A program made the translations under genes and the position numbers. Below the pieces are notes generated by a model, which made no database searches, had not been told where the DNA came from, and saw only the letters and a program-made list of their open reading frames with translations. This document shows positions 23,518 through 34,005 of a stretch of DNA of 64,000 bases, piece after piece. Each line of letters starts with the position of its first letter. Position 1 is the stretch's first letter. Source of the DNA: Fistulifera solaris (lineage: Eukaryota > Bacillariophyta > Bacillariophyceae > Naviculales > Stauroneidaceae); the NCBI GenBank assembly GCA_030295235.1, contig AP026134.1, positions 124,001 through 188,000 of the forward strand. Reading direction: 5' to 3'.

Positions 23518-25829
23518 ATGATACTCTCGTTTTTTTCTCTTGCTCCTTCTATTTTTGGCTCGAAACAGCCAACTCAACTCCCCATTGAAAAATTCAGAAT
23601 GAGAGGACCGAAACGAGGATCAATTCACAGTGCTCACAAACAGCAACTTGACGATGATCTGCCGAGGGAAGACGATCGTCTTACCGAGCGCCCTCGTCGC
23701 CGTCCAAGGACCGTGGAAGACGAAGGTGAAGATCAAAGACGGTTCGATACCGACGAAGAGATCGAACGAAATCTGCCTTTTGTTGTGCCGTCTGTCACTG
23801 TTCGGAACAACGAAAACGAGCCACCATTTTAAACGCGGAAAATGATACCTTCATTACCGACAATCAGTCCCATTTCCATCGATTCTGCTGCCACAATGGC
23901 AAAGCTGTAGTTCACGCAAATGAAGTGGTTAAACGTCTAGAAAATGGGGAGTTTGAAGACGATGAAAGTGATGATGATCATGAGTTTTTCTTGAGAGCGA
24001 ACGATGTTCAACGATACATCAAAAATGCGAATCGCCAAGAAACGTCCTACTTTAATACGGACAATCTGGAGGTGGAAGCTGACAAGCTACTTTGCAATCC
24101 GGCCTATGCGGAACATGTGATGAAGGCTTTTCACGAGGAAACGAAGAAAGGTCCGCGAAAGCAAGGTTTGGTGATCTTGGACTTGTTTGGTGGAGTCGGA
24201 ACTGCATTGGTGGTGTTGAAGCGCGTGAAGCTTCCCATTAAAAAGGTCATTCACGTGGAACATGATCTCGTGGCGACATTTGTCAGCCGTATGAACCATG
24301 ACTACAAGTTTGTGGAGTCGCTGCGGGCGTTTGCTCGTGATAAGATTGAAGATGGGCATGATGGTGGTTACAGAACGCTTGTGAATTGGGAGATTCCTGA
24401 TGATGGGGTCGAGCATGTTTACTACCGTCGCTTTGAGGATATTTTCGACCCTTCACACGGTGATGGTTCTGCGAACTTTCCATTTCAAGATTTTGCCGCG
24501 AGACATGTTAGGACTGGTACGTACGTTATACTGCATCTTCTTCATTCCTGGTCTTTTGCGCATTCTGAAGTGTATTTATATCATCTTCTAGACGGAATCG
24601 ATCTTATTCTTGGGGGACCTCCGTGTATCGATTTCAGTGGCGCTAACGCGAATCGACAGGGGACGGACGGCGAACAAGGAAAGTACGTGATCTTGACTGG
24701 TCAACTCTGTCGACAAATTCAAGAACATCAGTTGCGAAAAGCTTACATCATGATTGAAAATGTCGTCATTTCTAATCCGACGGATTGTGCAAGAATCCGC
24801 AAAGCATTTGGGTTCCGGTGGAAGCCAGTTGAACTCGATGCCTGGCAGCTATCTCCCTGTCGAAGAAAGCGTCATTTTTTCACCAACATTCCGTACTCGG
24901 ACACCGAAAGAGCTCATCGATACTGCGAAGTAACCCCAGAGAGCTGCATGGACGATGGTTATACGCTGGCTCAGATGCTTATAGCAGACACGGAAAGTGC
25001 CGAGGATGCCCCGTCTCGCAGGATGAAGGCAAATACTTTTATGGCCTCAAAAGCGCGACTTAAAGATGATCGGATGCACGTGTTCAAAAGATGTGAAATC
25101 GGGAATAATGGAAGTAGGAGGGGTCGTGAATACTTGACGCGTGCTTTTAATGTGACAGAACGAGAACGAATGATGGGCTATCCGGAGGGCTGTGTTAGTC
25201 GACCAGGTCAGTTTTCTTGCGGTAGTTAGCGAAATGCGTTTTGTGCGCTTGTCTCACGCTCGGCTTTATCCAGTTTCTATGCTGTTTGAAATTCTCTGGA
25301 GTCATGGATACTTTCGTTTGAACAAATACAAAATTGAAATCAAAGGACAGCCAGCAGAAACATGGCCACTGGATAAAGATGGTTGGCGTGAAATGTTGCC
25401 CAAGGAGCTGCACGATTTTGCTGGTAATTTCTTGGGCCATTCCTTTCCAAATATTACGCCTTTTTGTTTTAAGTTTGCTCTACCCCCAAAAGTCAGACTA
25501 GCTCCACCACCAAGCGGTGAAACGGTAAGTAGACAATGGATCGCGTCAGAGCCACTCTTCATCCCACTTCTCAAATTATCCCATCGCAGGCAACTCATCT
25601 CGACGAAGAAGAATACGCCATGCATCTCATTGGAAACGCTTTCTCAATCCCATCAGTGGAGCAGGTTTTGTGCCGTTTGAACGAGTTATTCAGTCCCGAG
25701 GAGAAACATCGTTGCAAAGAGCTTTATGAAAACTGGCAGTATTCTTACAAGTGGGAGGAAGCTACACCACGCGAAGTCACTCCGACACTGGGGGAAGTGG
25801 TTTCATTCAAGCACGAATACTTTATTTAA
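23518..25829 (+). CDS. DNMT3-like cytosine-5 DNA methyltransferase, three introns
   Basis: AdoMet-dependent C5-cytosine methyltransferase. The AdoMet motif I is L-D-L-F-G-G-V-G-T; the catalytic loop is G-G-P-P-C-I-D-F-S-G-A-N, with the nucleophilic Cys; motif VI is I-E-N-V-V. The order and the P-P-C-x-D-x-S form resemble DNMT3 rather than DNMT1. I read introns at 24517-24591 (75 bp, a multiple of 3 without a stop), 25207-25273 (67 bp) and 25525-25589 (65 bp); all are GT-AG and restore coding. The C-terminus has Y-A-M-H-L-I-G-N-A-F-S-I-P, the conserved last motif (target recognition side). The N-terminal part (23518-23832) is highly charged and joins if one T is added to the T4 run at 23827-23830, passing a short F-x-x-H-x-x-x-F-C-C-H stretch. 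No PWWP or ADD domain is recognisable. Confidence 0.83.
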
Positions 25830-25907
25830 GATGAAATGGCATCGCTTCATAAAAATTAACTTTGCATTTGATAAAGAAAAATCTGGTCGTTTAACTTTTT
25901 ATCTTAC

Positions 25908-27380
25908 TTAATCGACATTGAGTATAGGGTCCTCGTCACCATTATTTAGAGCAAAATACATTCGTTTCTGTGGTTGCAGATCAACGATCATTAATGTCAT
26001 GTTGTCTCCACCGATGCCTTGTGTTACCCTCGGATCAATCGATAAAATGTCATCTAGTAACTGCGTGCAAATCTCATTAAGGGAGGAGCATGTATCCAGC
26101 CGCGACCGAACGTACGCCACTGCTTTTCATTGGTCATACAATCCCAAATCCCATCACAGCCCAATAAAATGAACTCATCGTCCAGTTCTATTTGAATTCT
26201 GTAAGCAAAAAAGCAGGTAAGTTAACAAGTGGATGCAAGTAAATGCTTGGCGTTAAAAAACTCACTGTCGAATGTCGGGCTCGGCGGTATTCATTTGCTC
26301 AGCTGGAGACAAATACGGCACTTGCTTGTATTTCAAATCCCCAATCGATCGAGATAAATTCAAATTTCCATTCACTCGGCCAAAGGCATTCACAAATCCT
26401 CCCGCGGCCACAATGCGGGCCAGTTCGGTCGCTTGCATAGGCTTGTGATCTTCCGACAAGGCTTCCACTTGTCCGTGGGCACGGCATAATACAGCACGAG
26501 AGTCGCCTGCATTCGCCACGGTCAACAACCCATTGTCTTCCAGGACCGCGACAATTGCCGTCGCCCCAGCGTGAATCGGATGATCCGGTAAAGTACAAAT
26601 CAATCGACCATTTTGTTCCATCGAAGCTCGAAACGACGATGCTTCTGTCTTTATTTTCTTATTCGCATCGTCCAGTGTGAGTGTACCCGATGTAGCGCTG
26701 GTTTGGCCGGTTAAATTCAAGAGACGTTTGAACATGGCGGTCATGCTTTCGTCGTCTTGATTGGTCTTCATACAAGTATTGTCCGTGTTACTGTCGGTAT
26801 CGTGTTCACTATCGTCTAAATTACGATCCAAGGCGGCCGCCTCTTCTCTTCCCACCACTCCGTCACTGTCGTTGCCGTCATCATCCTTGCTATTTTCGTT
26901 TTCTGAACAAGTCTCTGCAGCCAAAGGAGACGAGCTCGAAAGAGATGTATCCGACAATACCACCACACCATTTTCCGGTATCGAAACAGCTGTTTTGCGA
27001 AGTCCAGGAGCTGGTTTCATGGAACGTAGTTGCACTAATTCGTCTCGTCGATGGGCGTCATGAATCATCCGATCTAACGCGTGAAACGTTTGAACTAAGG
27101 CCAGACCCATGTTATCAGTATCACGGCTCGAAAGATGTTGTTGTAACACCGAAACGAGATAAAGAGAACAGAATCGAGCCACTTCCGGACCTCCGTGACC
27201 ATCAAAGACTCCAAAGACTTTGTAATCATTCAACAAACAAGCGAGGTGCGCATCTTCCATCGTCTTGCGCCAGCCTTGCATATCGGCGACACTCCACGCC
27301 ACCGGTCGGGCATCCGATTCGATTGATTGCCCGGATTCACTGCATTTTTCCGTCACGGGTGTGGATAAATAGGTTCCCAT
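25908..27380 (-). CDS. PP2C-type protein phosphatase (PPM family), one intron
   Basis: Metal-dependent Ser/Thr phosphatase. Motifs in order: R-K-T-M-E-D-A-H, F-D-G-H-G-G (metal Asp60), G-A-T-A-I-V, A-N-A-G-D-S-R-A-V, S-E-D-H-K-P, L-S-R-S-I-G-D, C-D-G-I-W-D and G-G-D-N-M-T. Exon 1 is 27380-26266; the intron is 26265-26199 (67 bp, gtgag...ttacag); exon 2 starts at 26198. In exon 2 the frame needs one extra base at the T4 run 26124-26127 (+ strand) to read M-T-N-E-K-A-V-A-Y-V and reach the stop at 25908. Between the third and fourth motifs lies an acidic, Ser-rich insert of roughly 90 residues (about 140-230) that the core fold does not need. The N-terminus M-G-T-Y-L-S resembles an N-myristoylation signal, seen in several membrane-anchored PP2Cs. 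Confidence 0.87.
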
Positions 27381-27857
27381 TGTTGCGGTGTAGGAGTCGT
27401 TCTAATTTAGGAAAGAGAAGTTTGATGAAGAAATAGCCGATTACAAGGCAAAGCACGCACGCCTCTTTGCTTTTCTTAAGGATACAGGCCGGCGCGTCTG
27501 GCTTATTTCCAAGATAAATCTAATGAGCTAAATCCGACAATCACAATGAATAGAATGTGATCGAAACAAGACTTTTTCGCAATGCGAGCAAAACAGGAAG
27601 CTGTGTTATTGCGTGTTATTATTGATCGATTGCGTGCGGCTTGTAGGTCGTCCGTTCCGTTTCACATGTCCGCCTCGCCTCTCTACGAACTAGAAAGGGG
27701 CACTTTTCCTATGAAAATCTATTCGAACACACGTTTCTTTCCCAGGTTCTGGATCGTTTAGACTGTTCTACATATGCTACTTGCAGCGCCGATACGAATT
27801 CGAATTCATTTCTACGTAACTCAAATACTTATACGCGTCTATTGCCCTCCTACACGT
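27381..27857. other. Spacer, no gene seen
   Basis: 5' flank of the PP2C gene and 3' flank of the AspRS gene, both on the - strand. No credible protein or RNA gene. Confidence 0.45.
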
Positions 27858-29667
27858 TCACGGGGCCAAGCGTTTCGGAGTGCGCGGGAACCACGACGTT
27901 TGACGAATGTTGGGCAAATTCAAAAGAGCATTACCACGCGCTCCAATCCAATGCCACCACCACCGTGGGGCAAGGCACCGTGACGGAAGGATTGCAAGTA
28001 ACTTTCAATGTCTTTCAAATCAATGCCGTGTGCGGTGGCGCGTTCTTCCAGTAAGTTAGGCTCGTGGATGCGCTGTGCGCCACTGAGAATTTCTTGTCCA
28101 CGCATGAAAAAATCGTAACTATTGCTCAATTTAGGATTTTCCGCATCAGGCATGGTGTAAAATGGACGCACGCTCAATGGGTACTTGTCCATGAAATAGA
28201 ATTCGGTTCCGTACTTTTGCAGCACAATGTCTCCCAGCTTCTTCTCGTGTTCCGTGGACAAGTCTTCATAATCATCTTGCGCAATTCCGGCGTCACGGAG
28301 TAGTTGACATCCCTCGGCGTACGTGAGTTTCAAGACGGGGTTCAAGTACTTCATGTTCTGGAATGGGTACTGTTCTCGGACGCGTTCCAATTCCACCGCA
28401 CACCGTTCGTTGATTCCATCAAAGATGTAGACAAACAAGTCACACAGCACTTGCAAGACTTCGTCATAATGTTCTTGAATGGCCATTTCAAGATCCAAGC
28501 CCGTGAATTCACATAAATGGCGACGTGTGTTGCTGTCTTCGGCACGAAAGACCGGTCCACTTTCAAAAACACGTTCAAATCCTGAACACGCGGCCGTCAT
28601 TTGTTTGTGCAATTGCGGTGACATGGCCAAGCAAGCCGGTCGACCGAAGTAATCCAACGTAAAGACATCACTGCCGCCTTCACTGGCACCACCAATAATT
28701 TTGGGGGTGTGAATTTCAACAAAATTCTGACTCACGAGATACTCGCGAAACAGTTGACCCACCATACTTTCAATGCGAAAGATGGCTTGATTGGCTGGTG
28801 TTCGCAAATCCAACCAACGGTAATCCAAACGCAAGTGACGACCGACTCCGCCGCGGGCGACTTCTTCTGGGGCATCTTCAAAGTACTCGCCGACATCGGC
28901 CTCGCGATCGACAACTTTTTGACAAGCATCTTCCATTTGGAAGGGCAATGCGGCTTGTGACTTGACGACGGCATGAAAGGATGTCACTTGTAGTTCCACC
29001 AAGGATTGTGTCGCAGCTTCGATGGGTGTTTCGGGGCACGAAACGACACCCGTCACGTCAACCACCGATTCGGCGGGCAACGCGCCAATGTACTTGATCA
29101 TGGCCATGCTGCAACTTTTATTTTCAAAACACACGACTTGCAAGGTTGACATTTTCGATCGCAGCAAACAAAAGACTCCCTTCCCCACCACGCGAATGGT
29201 TTGCACGAAACCACGAACGGTGATGGTTTTCCCGTGCAAAGCGGGCGTCACTTGGTTCAGTTCCGTCCATACAGTCTCTGTAACAACTTGACTCTGCGTC
29301 AGTGGCTTATCTCCAAAGTTCTCGGCAGCTTCCGTCTGTTGCAGGCGCTTTTCTCGTTCACGGGCTTCTCGCGCCGCCCGGTTGGCTTGCTTTTCAGCTT
29401 CGCGGGCGGCTTTCGCGGCCGCCTTGGCAGCGCGTTTCTCCTTATTCTTTTCATTCCCTTCTTCCTGGACGTGTTCTTTCTTCTTGTGCTCCTCTTTCTT
29501 ACCACCAAACTCGTTTCCCGTCAATTGTTGGTATTCCTTTTGAGGCGCAACATTTGTTGCAATTTTTCATTCCATTCCCCGGGAGGCTGACCGGCAGCTT
29601 TCGCCGCTTTGATTTGCTCTCCGAGCGCCGTAATTTGAGCGGTCAATTCTGATTCGTCCGTCGACAT
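27858..29667 (-). CDS. Aspartyl-tRNA synthetase, cytosolic eukaryotic type
   Basis: Class IIb synthetase that charges tRNA-Asp. From the ATG at 29667: a WHEP-like helical hairpin, a Lys/Ala/Glu-rich helix (R-A-A-K-A-A-A-K-A-A), an OB-fold anticodon domain (T-V-R-G-F-V-Q-T-I-R), and the catalytic core with motif 2 (F-R-A-E-D-S-N-T-R-R-H) and motif 3 (G-G-G-G-I-G-L-E-R-V-V). Two breaks need one base each: the T4 run at 29538-29541 (joins L-R-L-K-K-E-Y-Q-Q to L-T-G-N-E-F) and the A4 run at 27922-27925 (turns ...M-L-F-stop into M-L-F-L-N-L-P-N-I-R, the standard end of this family). An in-frame ATG at 29769 would add a 34-residue basic, Ser/Phe-rich presequence, so dual cytosol/mitochondrion use by alternative starts is possible. 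Confidence 0.9.
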
Positions 29668-30079
29668 CTTTGCAGAGGCAACCGAATCAATCGAATAGAA
29701 TGAATAAGAAAAACTCTTTGGCAAGAAGATCTTGTTGTGCTTTAATAAGTGTTGTGAAACGCTTCTCATGCGCGTTCTCGATTTTTTTGCTCTAAATCTT
29801 TCATCATGACGTACCGGTACCATCTCGATGGACGGTCCTAAACAAACACCGTCTGTCCTACACAGGTACCGAGACTGTTCTCACGTATTACGAAAGTCAC
29901 GAGGAGTCACGAACAACTTTGAGCTAAGACTACCTCTTTTACTCTGCCCTCATCTTTGACCTTGTGAAATCAAAATCACTGGAAACATCATTTCATTGAG
30001 AGACGTAAAAGAAGTCTTACTAAAATACATTCTCATTACAAAATCAAAAGTTACTGGTATCACAGATTCGTTTCGGAGC
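29668..30079. other. 5' flank of AspRS and 3' flank of the next gene
   Basis: Carries the possible upstream AspRS start at 29769 with its presequence. No other gene is visible. Confidence 0.4.
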
Positions 30080-31105
30080 CTACAATTCTCTCTTCACTTT
30101 GCGTGTTTGCAAGCGACGCCGGGGTGATGATTGTGGTGAACAGAGCTTGCCGTCATCCTCGTTGGACAGCTCGAGCAAGTTTCGTCGGGAATTACGGCTT
30201 GAAAGATGACGAACGCGTCGTGGCGGCGAGGTAGGGTCGCCGTCTTCGGACAAACTGGTGGCTTGTACGCGTGAAGGACGCTCATGATCTTCGTGATAAT
30301 TCTTGTTGGGACCGAAGGTGTCTTCATTCGCCAGATCCGGCGTTCGCAGTTCTCTCTTCGCGGGACCCTGAGAACGTCGTCGCGGACGCCGTGAAGGATT
30401 TTCCGACTCGACTTGGTTGCTGTCAGTGTCATCCTTCTTATCGCGGTGTCTCGGTCCTACGGACCGGTTGCGAGGGCGTCGTGCTGGTGATTCTGCTTCA
30501 ACTTTCTTACTGCATTCCGACTCAGTACACGATAGTTCCTTTCGATTCCATCCAGAATGTCCTCGCTCATTGCGAGAAGGCGAGGAAATGCCTTTATTGT
30601 CCTCTTTTGTTGTTGTTGCCTCCATAACAGTCTCCCGCAACTGCGAACGACGACCGCGGCGATGCTTTCCCTCGCGACGACGTGGGGAAGAGTCTAGAGG
30701 AGAAACATGAAGAGTCAACGATGGAGAATACGAAGAAGCACGCATCGGTGCGACTCGCTTGGGAGTCAAGTCGAGCGAATTCAACTCGGAAGCGGCCGTT
30801 GTTTCGCTTGTATCCCCTTCTTGATCTAGGCGTAGTTCCTTTCGGGCCTTTTCGCGCTCAATCCGTAACCAAGCACGTCGATCTGAATCACGCTCCTCCG
30901 GTGTTATTTCGGTCGATGAATTATCACGTCTAGAGACAAATGAAAAAGTTTTACGCAACTGGAATTGAAAGCTTCGCCTGTTTCTGTTCTCCGGTCCATC
31001 CGGCTGCGGTGACGATCGCTCGACATGATAATTCACACGTGCCTGGCTGCTCTCGAACAAAGGCGTCGTAACACAGCCTGGTGATTTGATCGTTCGGCTT
31101 GTCAT
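30080..31105 (-). CDS. Unknown Arg/Ser-rich protein, 341 aa
   Basis: Not recognised. The frame is intact over 341 residues and strongly biased: it is rich in R, S, P and E, with repeated basic-proline patches of the form A-R-R-P-R-N-R-S, S-R-R-P-R-R-R-S and P-P-R-R-V-R spaced through the second half. A short helical E-R-D-S-D-R-R-A-W-L-R-I-E-R-E-K-A-R segment lies near residue 70-90. It is probably largely disordered. Many R-x-x-S and S-P sites suggest a phosphorylated nuclear or cytoskeletal protein, but that is only inference from composition. Confidence 0.6.
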   Translation of the reverse strand: MTSRTIKSPGCVTTPLFESSQARVNYHVERSSPQPDGPENRNRRSFQFQLRKTFSFVSRRDNSSTEITPEERDSDRRAWLRIEREKARKELRLDQEGDTSETTAASELNSLDLTPKRVAPMRASSYSPSLTLHVSPLDSSPRRREGKHRRGRRSQLRETVMEATTTKEDNKGISSPSRNERGHSGWNRKELSCTESECSKKVEAESPARRPRNRSVGPRHRDKKDDTDSNQVESENPSRRPRRRSQGPAKRELRTPDLANEDTFGPNKNYHEDHERPSRVQATSLSEDGDPTSPPRRVRHLSSRNSRRNLLELSNEDDGKLCSPQSSPRRRLQTRKVKREL

Positions 31106-31836
31106 TCTGCGCTGGTCTTTTTATTCAATTGTTTATGTCTGTCGAATGAGCAATGTTAGTTTGTGACATGCAAAAGAGGATAGTTACTTCAATCCATTTG
31201 ATAAAAGTGGTAACAGTTCAAGCGAAATGGCGCAAGGCAAAAAGCTCATCCTTTTCACTTTTCACTTTCCTTCATCGATCTTTCGTTTTTTTGGGCGTGT
31301 CGCAGCATTCTTGTCAATAAGTCTTATCATACATTATCGACTATAGCCTTCAATCACGCATAAGGTGAAGCAGTACAAATCTGTATACATAGTTGTCGCA
31401 GCAGGAAATCAGACCTGCAAAAATTGTACCGTTAGGGAAAGTGGTGTGATTGAACGGTGTACAATCATGTATGGAAGAAGTAATGTCTCCGCCGCGCGCA
31501 AAGTTCTCGCCGTTCTCCCTCGTGACCGAGAACCGTGACCAGTGACAATTGCAGTCACTCATGGATGGGACCAGGGAGCAGGTCGTCGCTATGGCCATCT
31601 GACATACACTAGAAAACTCAGCTCGGTACAAGGCAAATCTATTTATTTACAGCGCTTGCTAGGACTACATCATATGTGTATTTAACATTCATATGCAGGG
31701 CATGTAAGTTGTAAGCCTCTGAGGCTTTAAGAGAACCTGACGTCGCGTCGTCGGTTAAGGCCTGCCGGATCGGCCAGCCATAGATCAGCAAACTAGTTCT
31801 TGCTGTTGTTTGTGATGTTTTCGTTCAACTATCACC
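31106..31836. other. Spacer, no gene seen
   Basis: 730 bases between two - strand genes. A 93-residue Cys-containing open frame on the - strand (31350-31631) has no recognisable features and is not called. Confidence 0.4.
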
Positions 31837-32748
31837 TCAAGCTGCGGGGGCTGCTAACTCGCCTATCTCTCGGAAAAAGCAAACGTTCAAGAAGAAGGTG
31901 CGATATTCGACATCGGTCAGCTCGGCCGGAACGGTGGCACCCACTTCTTGTGGTCGGGAATTGACGAGATTAGACAAAAGACATCCAATTTCGTGAACAC
32001 AGATGTCCGTTCTTCCGAACACTCGGAAATAGCAGTGAATGTGCCCCATATTGTTGGCGAGACTTAGGAAAGCAAGATGTAACGGAACCGCTTGGTTTCC
32101 ATTGATCGACAGGGCGATGTCTTCCTGATCCGCCAGTGTAGTGTACGCGAGCGAGTAATATTCCAATGCACACGACATGTCTTTGGATTCACACTTTTCT
32201 AGGCCGTGATAATGATGCGTCAGGCCAATGTTGTACAATAAGACGGCCGTCAAAACGTTAGAGCAGAACGGAGATACGCCCTCACATTTTTGCTGAAGGT
32301 CGAGCATCAGATCAAAAGACAAATGCAAAGCTCTTCCAAACATTACAAAGAAATCATCTACATCGGATGAAGGCTTCTCTTCAAAGACAGGAACACTTAA
32401 GAGGAATCGTTCAGGGGTGCTACCCATGTCCATGTCCACATCATTTTCGTCGTCAGAGTCGGCACACTGCTGCTGGTTTTCATAGCATGAATTGTTGATA
32501 TCTGGTTGTGAGACAGGAGTGAGCGAAACAGGTTTCGTAAGCAGTGGGGCGGGCGCAAGCTTTTGCGCCGTTACACGAGGTGCGTTCTGGAAGGAAACCA
32601 ACAGAAGTTCCAAGCCGTTGCGAAACAAGGCTGTTGCCTCACTGTACTTCCTTTGCTGCAACTTGAGAATCCCTTGTGAGTTTAGGCTCAAGGCATGAGC
32701 TTGATAGTCTTTGAGTTCCATCTCGATGATTGATTCTATTGCTATCAA
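31837..32748 (-). CDS. TPR-like lineage-specific family protein, copy 1
   Basis: 303 aa, frame intact. The N-terminus has a TPR-like helical hairpin (L-N-S-Q-G-I-L-K-L-Q-Q-R-K-Y-S-E-A-T-A-L-F). An acidic linker with D-D-E-N-D-V-D-M-D follows, then a second helical region with L-L-Y-N-I-G-L-T-H-H, L-A-N-N-M-G-H-I-H and a conserved end F-L-N-V-C-F-F-R...A-P-A-A. The same pattern occurs in two more genes of this window (57438-58202 and 58333-59114), so this is a multigene family. Function unknown; TPR folds usually bind proteins. The in-frame ATG at the very start is adopted, but M10 is also possible. Confidence 0.7.
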   Translation of the reverse strand: MIAIESIIEMELKDYQAHALSLNSQGILKLQQRKYSEATALFRNGLELLLVSFQNAPRVTAQKLAPAPLLTKPVSLTPVSQPDINNSCYENQQQCADSDDENDVDMDMGSTPERFLLSVPVFEEKPSSDVDDFFVMFGRALHLSFDLMLDLQQKCEGVSPFCSNVLTAVLLYNIGLTHHYHGLEKCESKDMSCALEYYSLAYTTLADQEDIALSINGNQAVPLHLAFLSLANNMGHIHCYFRVFGRTDICVHEIGCLLSNLVNSRPQEVGATVPAELTDVEYRTFFLNVCFFREIGELAAPAA

Positions 32749-34005
32749 GCGATGTCACGCAATGCAGTTTTGATTTTATGGTGCTTTGAGCTTAGAGATT
32801 TTCGTGTTTATTGCGCGTTGCTTGGTTCTGGAGGTCCGCCATGCGTAGCTACATTATCCTCCCCCTGTAAAAAATAATTTTCACTTCGCCACCCCCATTG
32901 CCACGACAGCACTATTCTGTCCCCTACTCTAAATCCTATTGCGGAGTTAAGCCGATACTTCGGCGCTCGGAGCTTCGGAACATTAGAAACCCCGACGGAG
33001 CGCCACGCAATAACGCGCCACCTCGACAATTTTATTACTGGGTTGAATGAACGCTTTTAAAAAGTCACTCTACGATCAGACAAGAACTGCACAAACTTTG
33101 TTATTACAGGAACCACGAAGCCGGAAAGCCAAATCCATAAATAATTATTGGAAACGGTGAGAAGGCGGAAGAATTGCCTAATACCAGTAACTTCTCGTCA
33201 TAGCAAAAGAAGTTCAAAATCAGGCCCTTCGTGCTCGTTGTTGGCTGGTCGTCATTCGTCGCCACAACCATACTTAACAAATTCATTAGACAAATCCGTC
33301 ATCGGGTCATTGGTAGAAAGCGGAGAGCGAATTATTTCGTTCATGACTGTTTAGTGTAGTGTGCTTATTAGTCTGAGTCTGAAAGCCAACAGCCAAATAC
33401 TTGTACTTGCGTTTTGCATTTTTAAGTTCTGCACTTGGCGCTCTAGGGATCTAGAGTCTAGAGGGATCCCTACCGAACCGGATCGGTATGGTGGCTACCG
33501 ACTGGTCATTATTTCTGCCATACCGAATTCCATATCGACTGCCAACATTATTTCTGCCATACCGAATTCCGTATCGACTGCCAGCATTATTTCATTGCGT
33601 TGCGTCTTCTTTGATACGGAGTTAAAAAGTCAGGCTCTTCCGTTTCAACTGTCAGAATAAGCTACGTCTAACGTTCTTGTTTGAAGATCGAGGAACTTCT
33701 TAATGCTTTCATTTGTCACGCGTCTCAAAACTCATGTTCACCTTTTTCACCCCACATCGAACAGATAAATGTTTATACTTACTTCCTGTCGACGCCAGCA
33801 GCAGCTATCACTGCTTATCTGAGTAGTAGGCGGCGAAGTGAAAACAAAGACCGACTCGGTCAATTATGTCACGACTAAAGCCTAGGGGGAGGATGATCGG
33901 TGATCTCTTTTTATGCAGATTTAATGTGTCGAGCAAGCATTATAGTTCCCGCCCACTTGGGCTCTCGATAAAGTCAAACTATTGCGACTTAGCCTAAGCT
34001 CTCGC
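32749..34005. other. Gene-free spacer with a 39-bp tandem repeat
   Basis: 1.26 kb with no supported gene. It holds a 39-bp direct repeat at 33508-33593. A short - strand frame at 32808-33029 has a faint retroelement flavour (G-D-R-I-V-L-S-W-Q-W, then G-G-P-P-E-P) but is too weak to name. Confidence 0.45.
33508..33593. repeat. 39-bp tandem repeat, 2.2 copies
   Basis: Unit starts attatttctgccataccga; copies at 33508-33546 and 33547-33585 with two base differences near the end of the unit, then a partial third copy (attatttc). Noncoding spacer. Confidence 0.93.

Noticed and set aside
32808-33029. Possible LTR-retroelement fragment
   Set aside because: Only a few suggestive residues (G-D-R-I-V-L-S-W) and no terminal repeats; too short to name.
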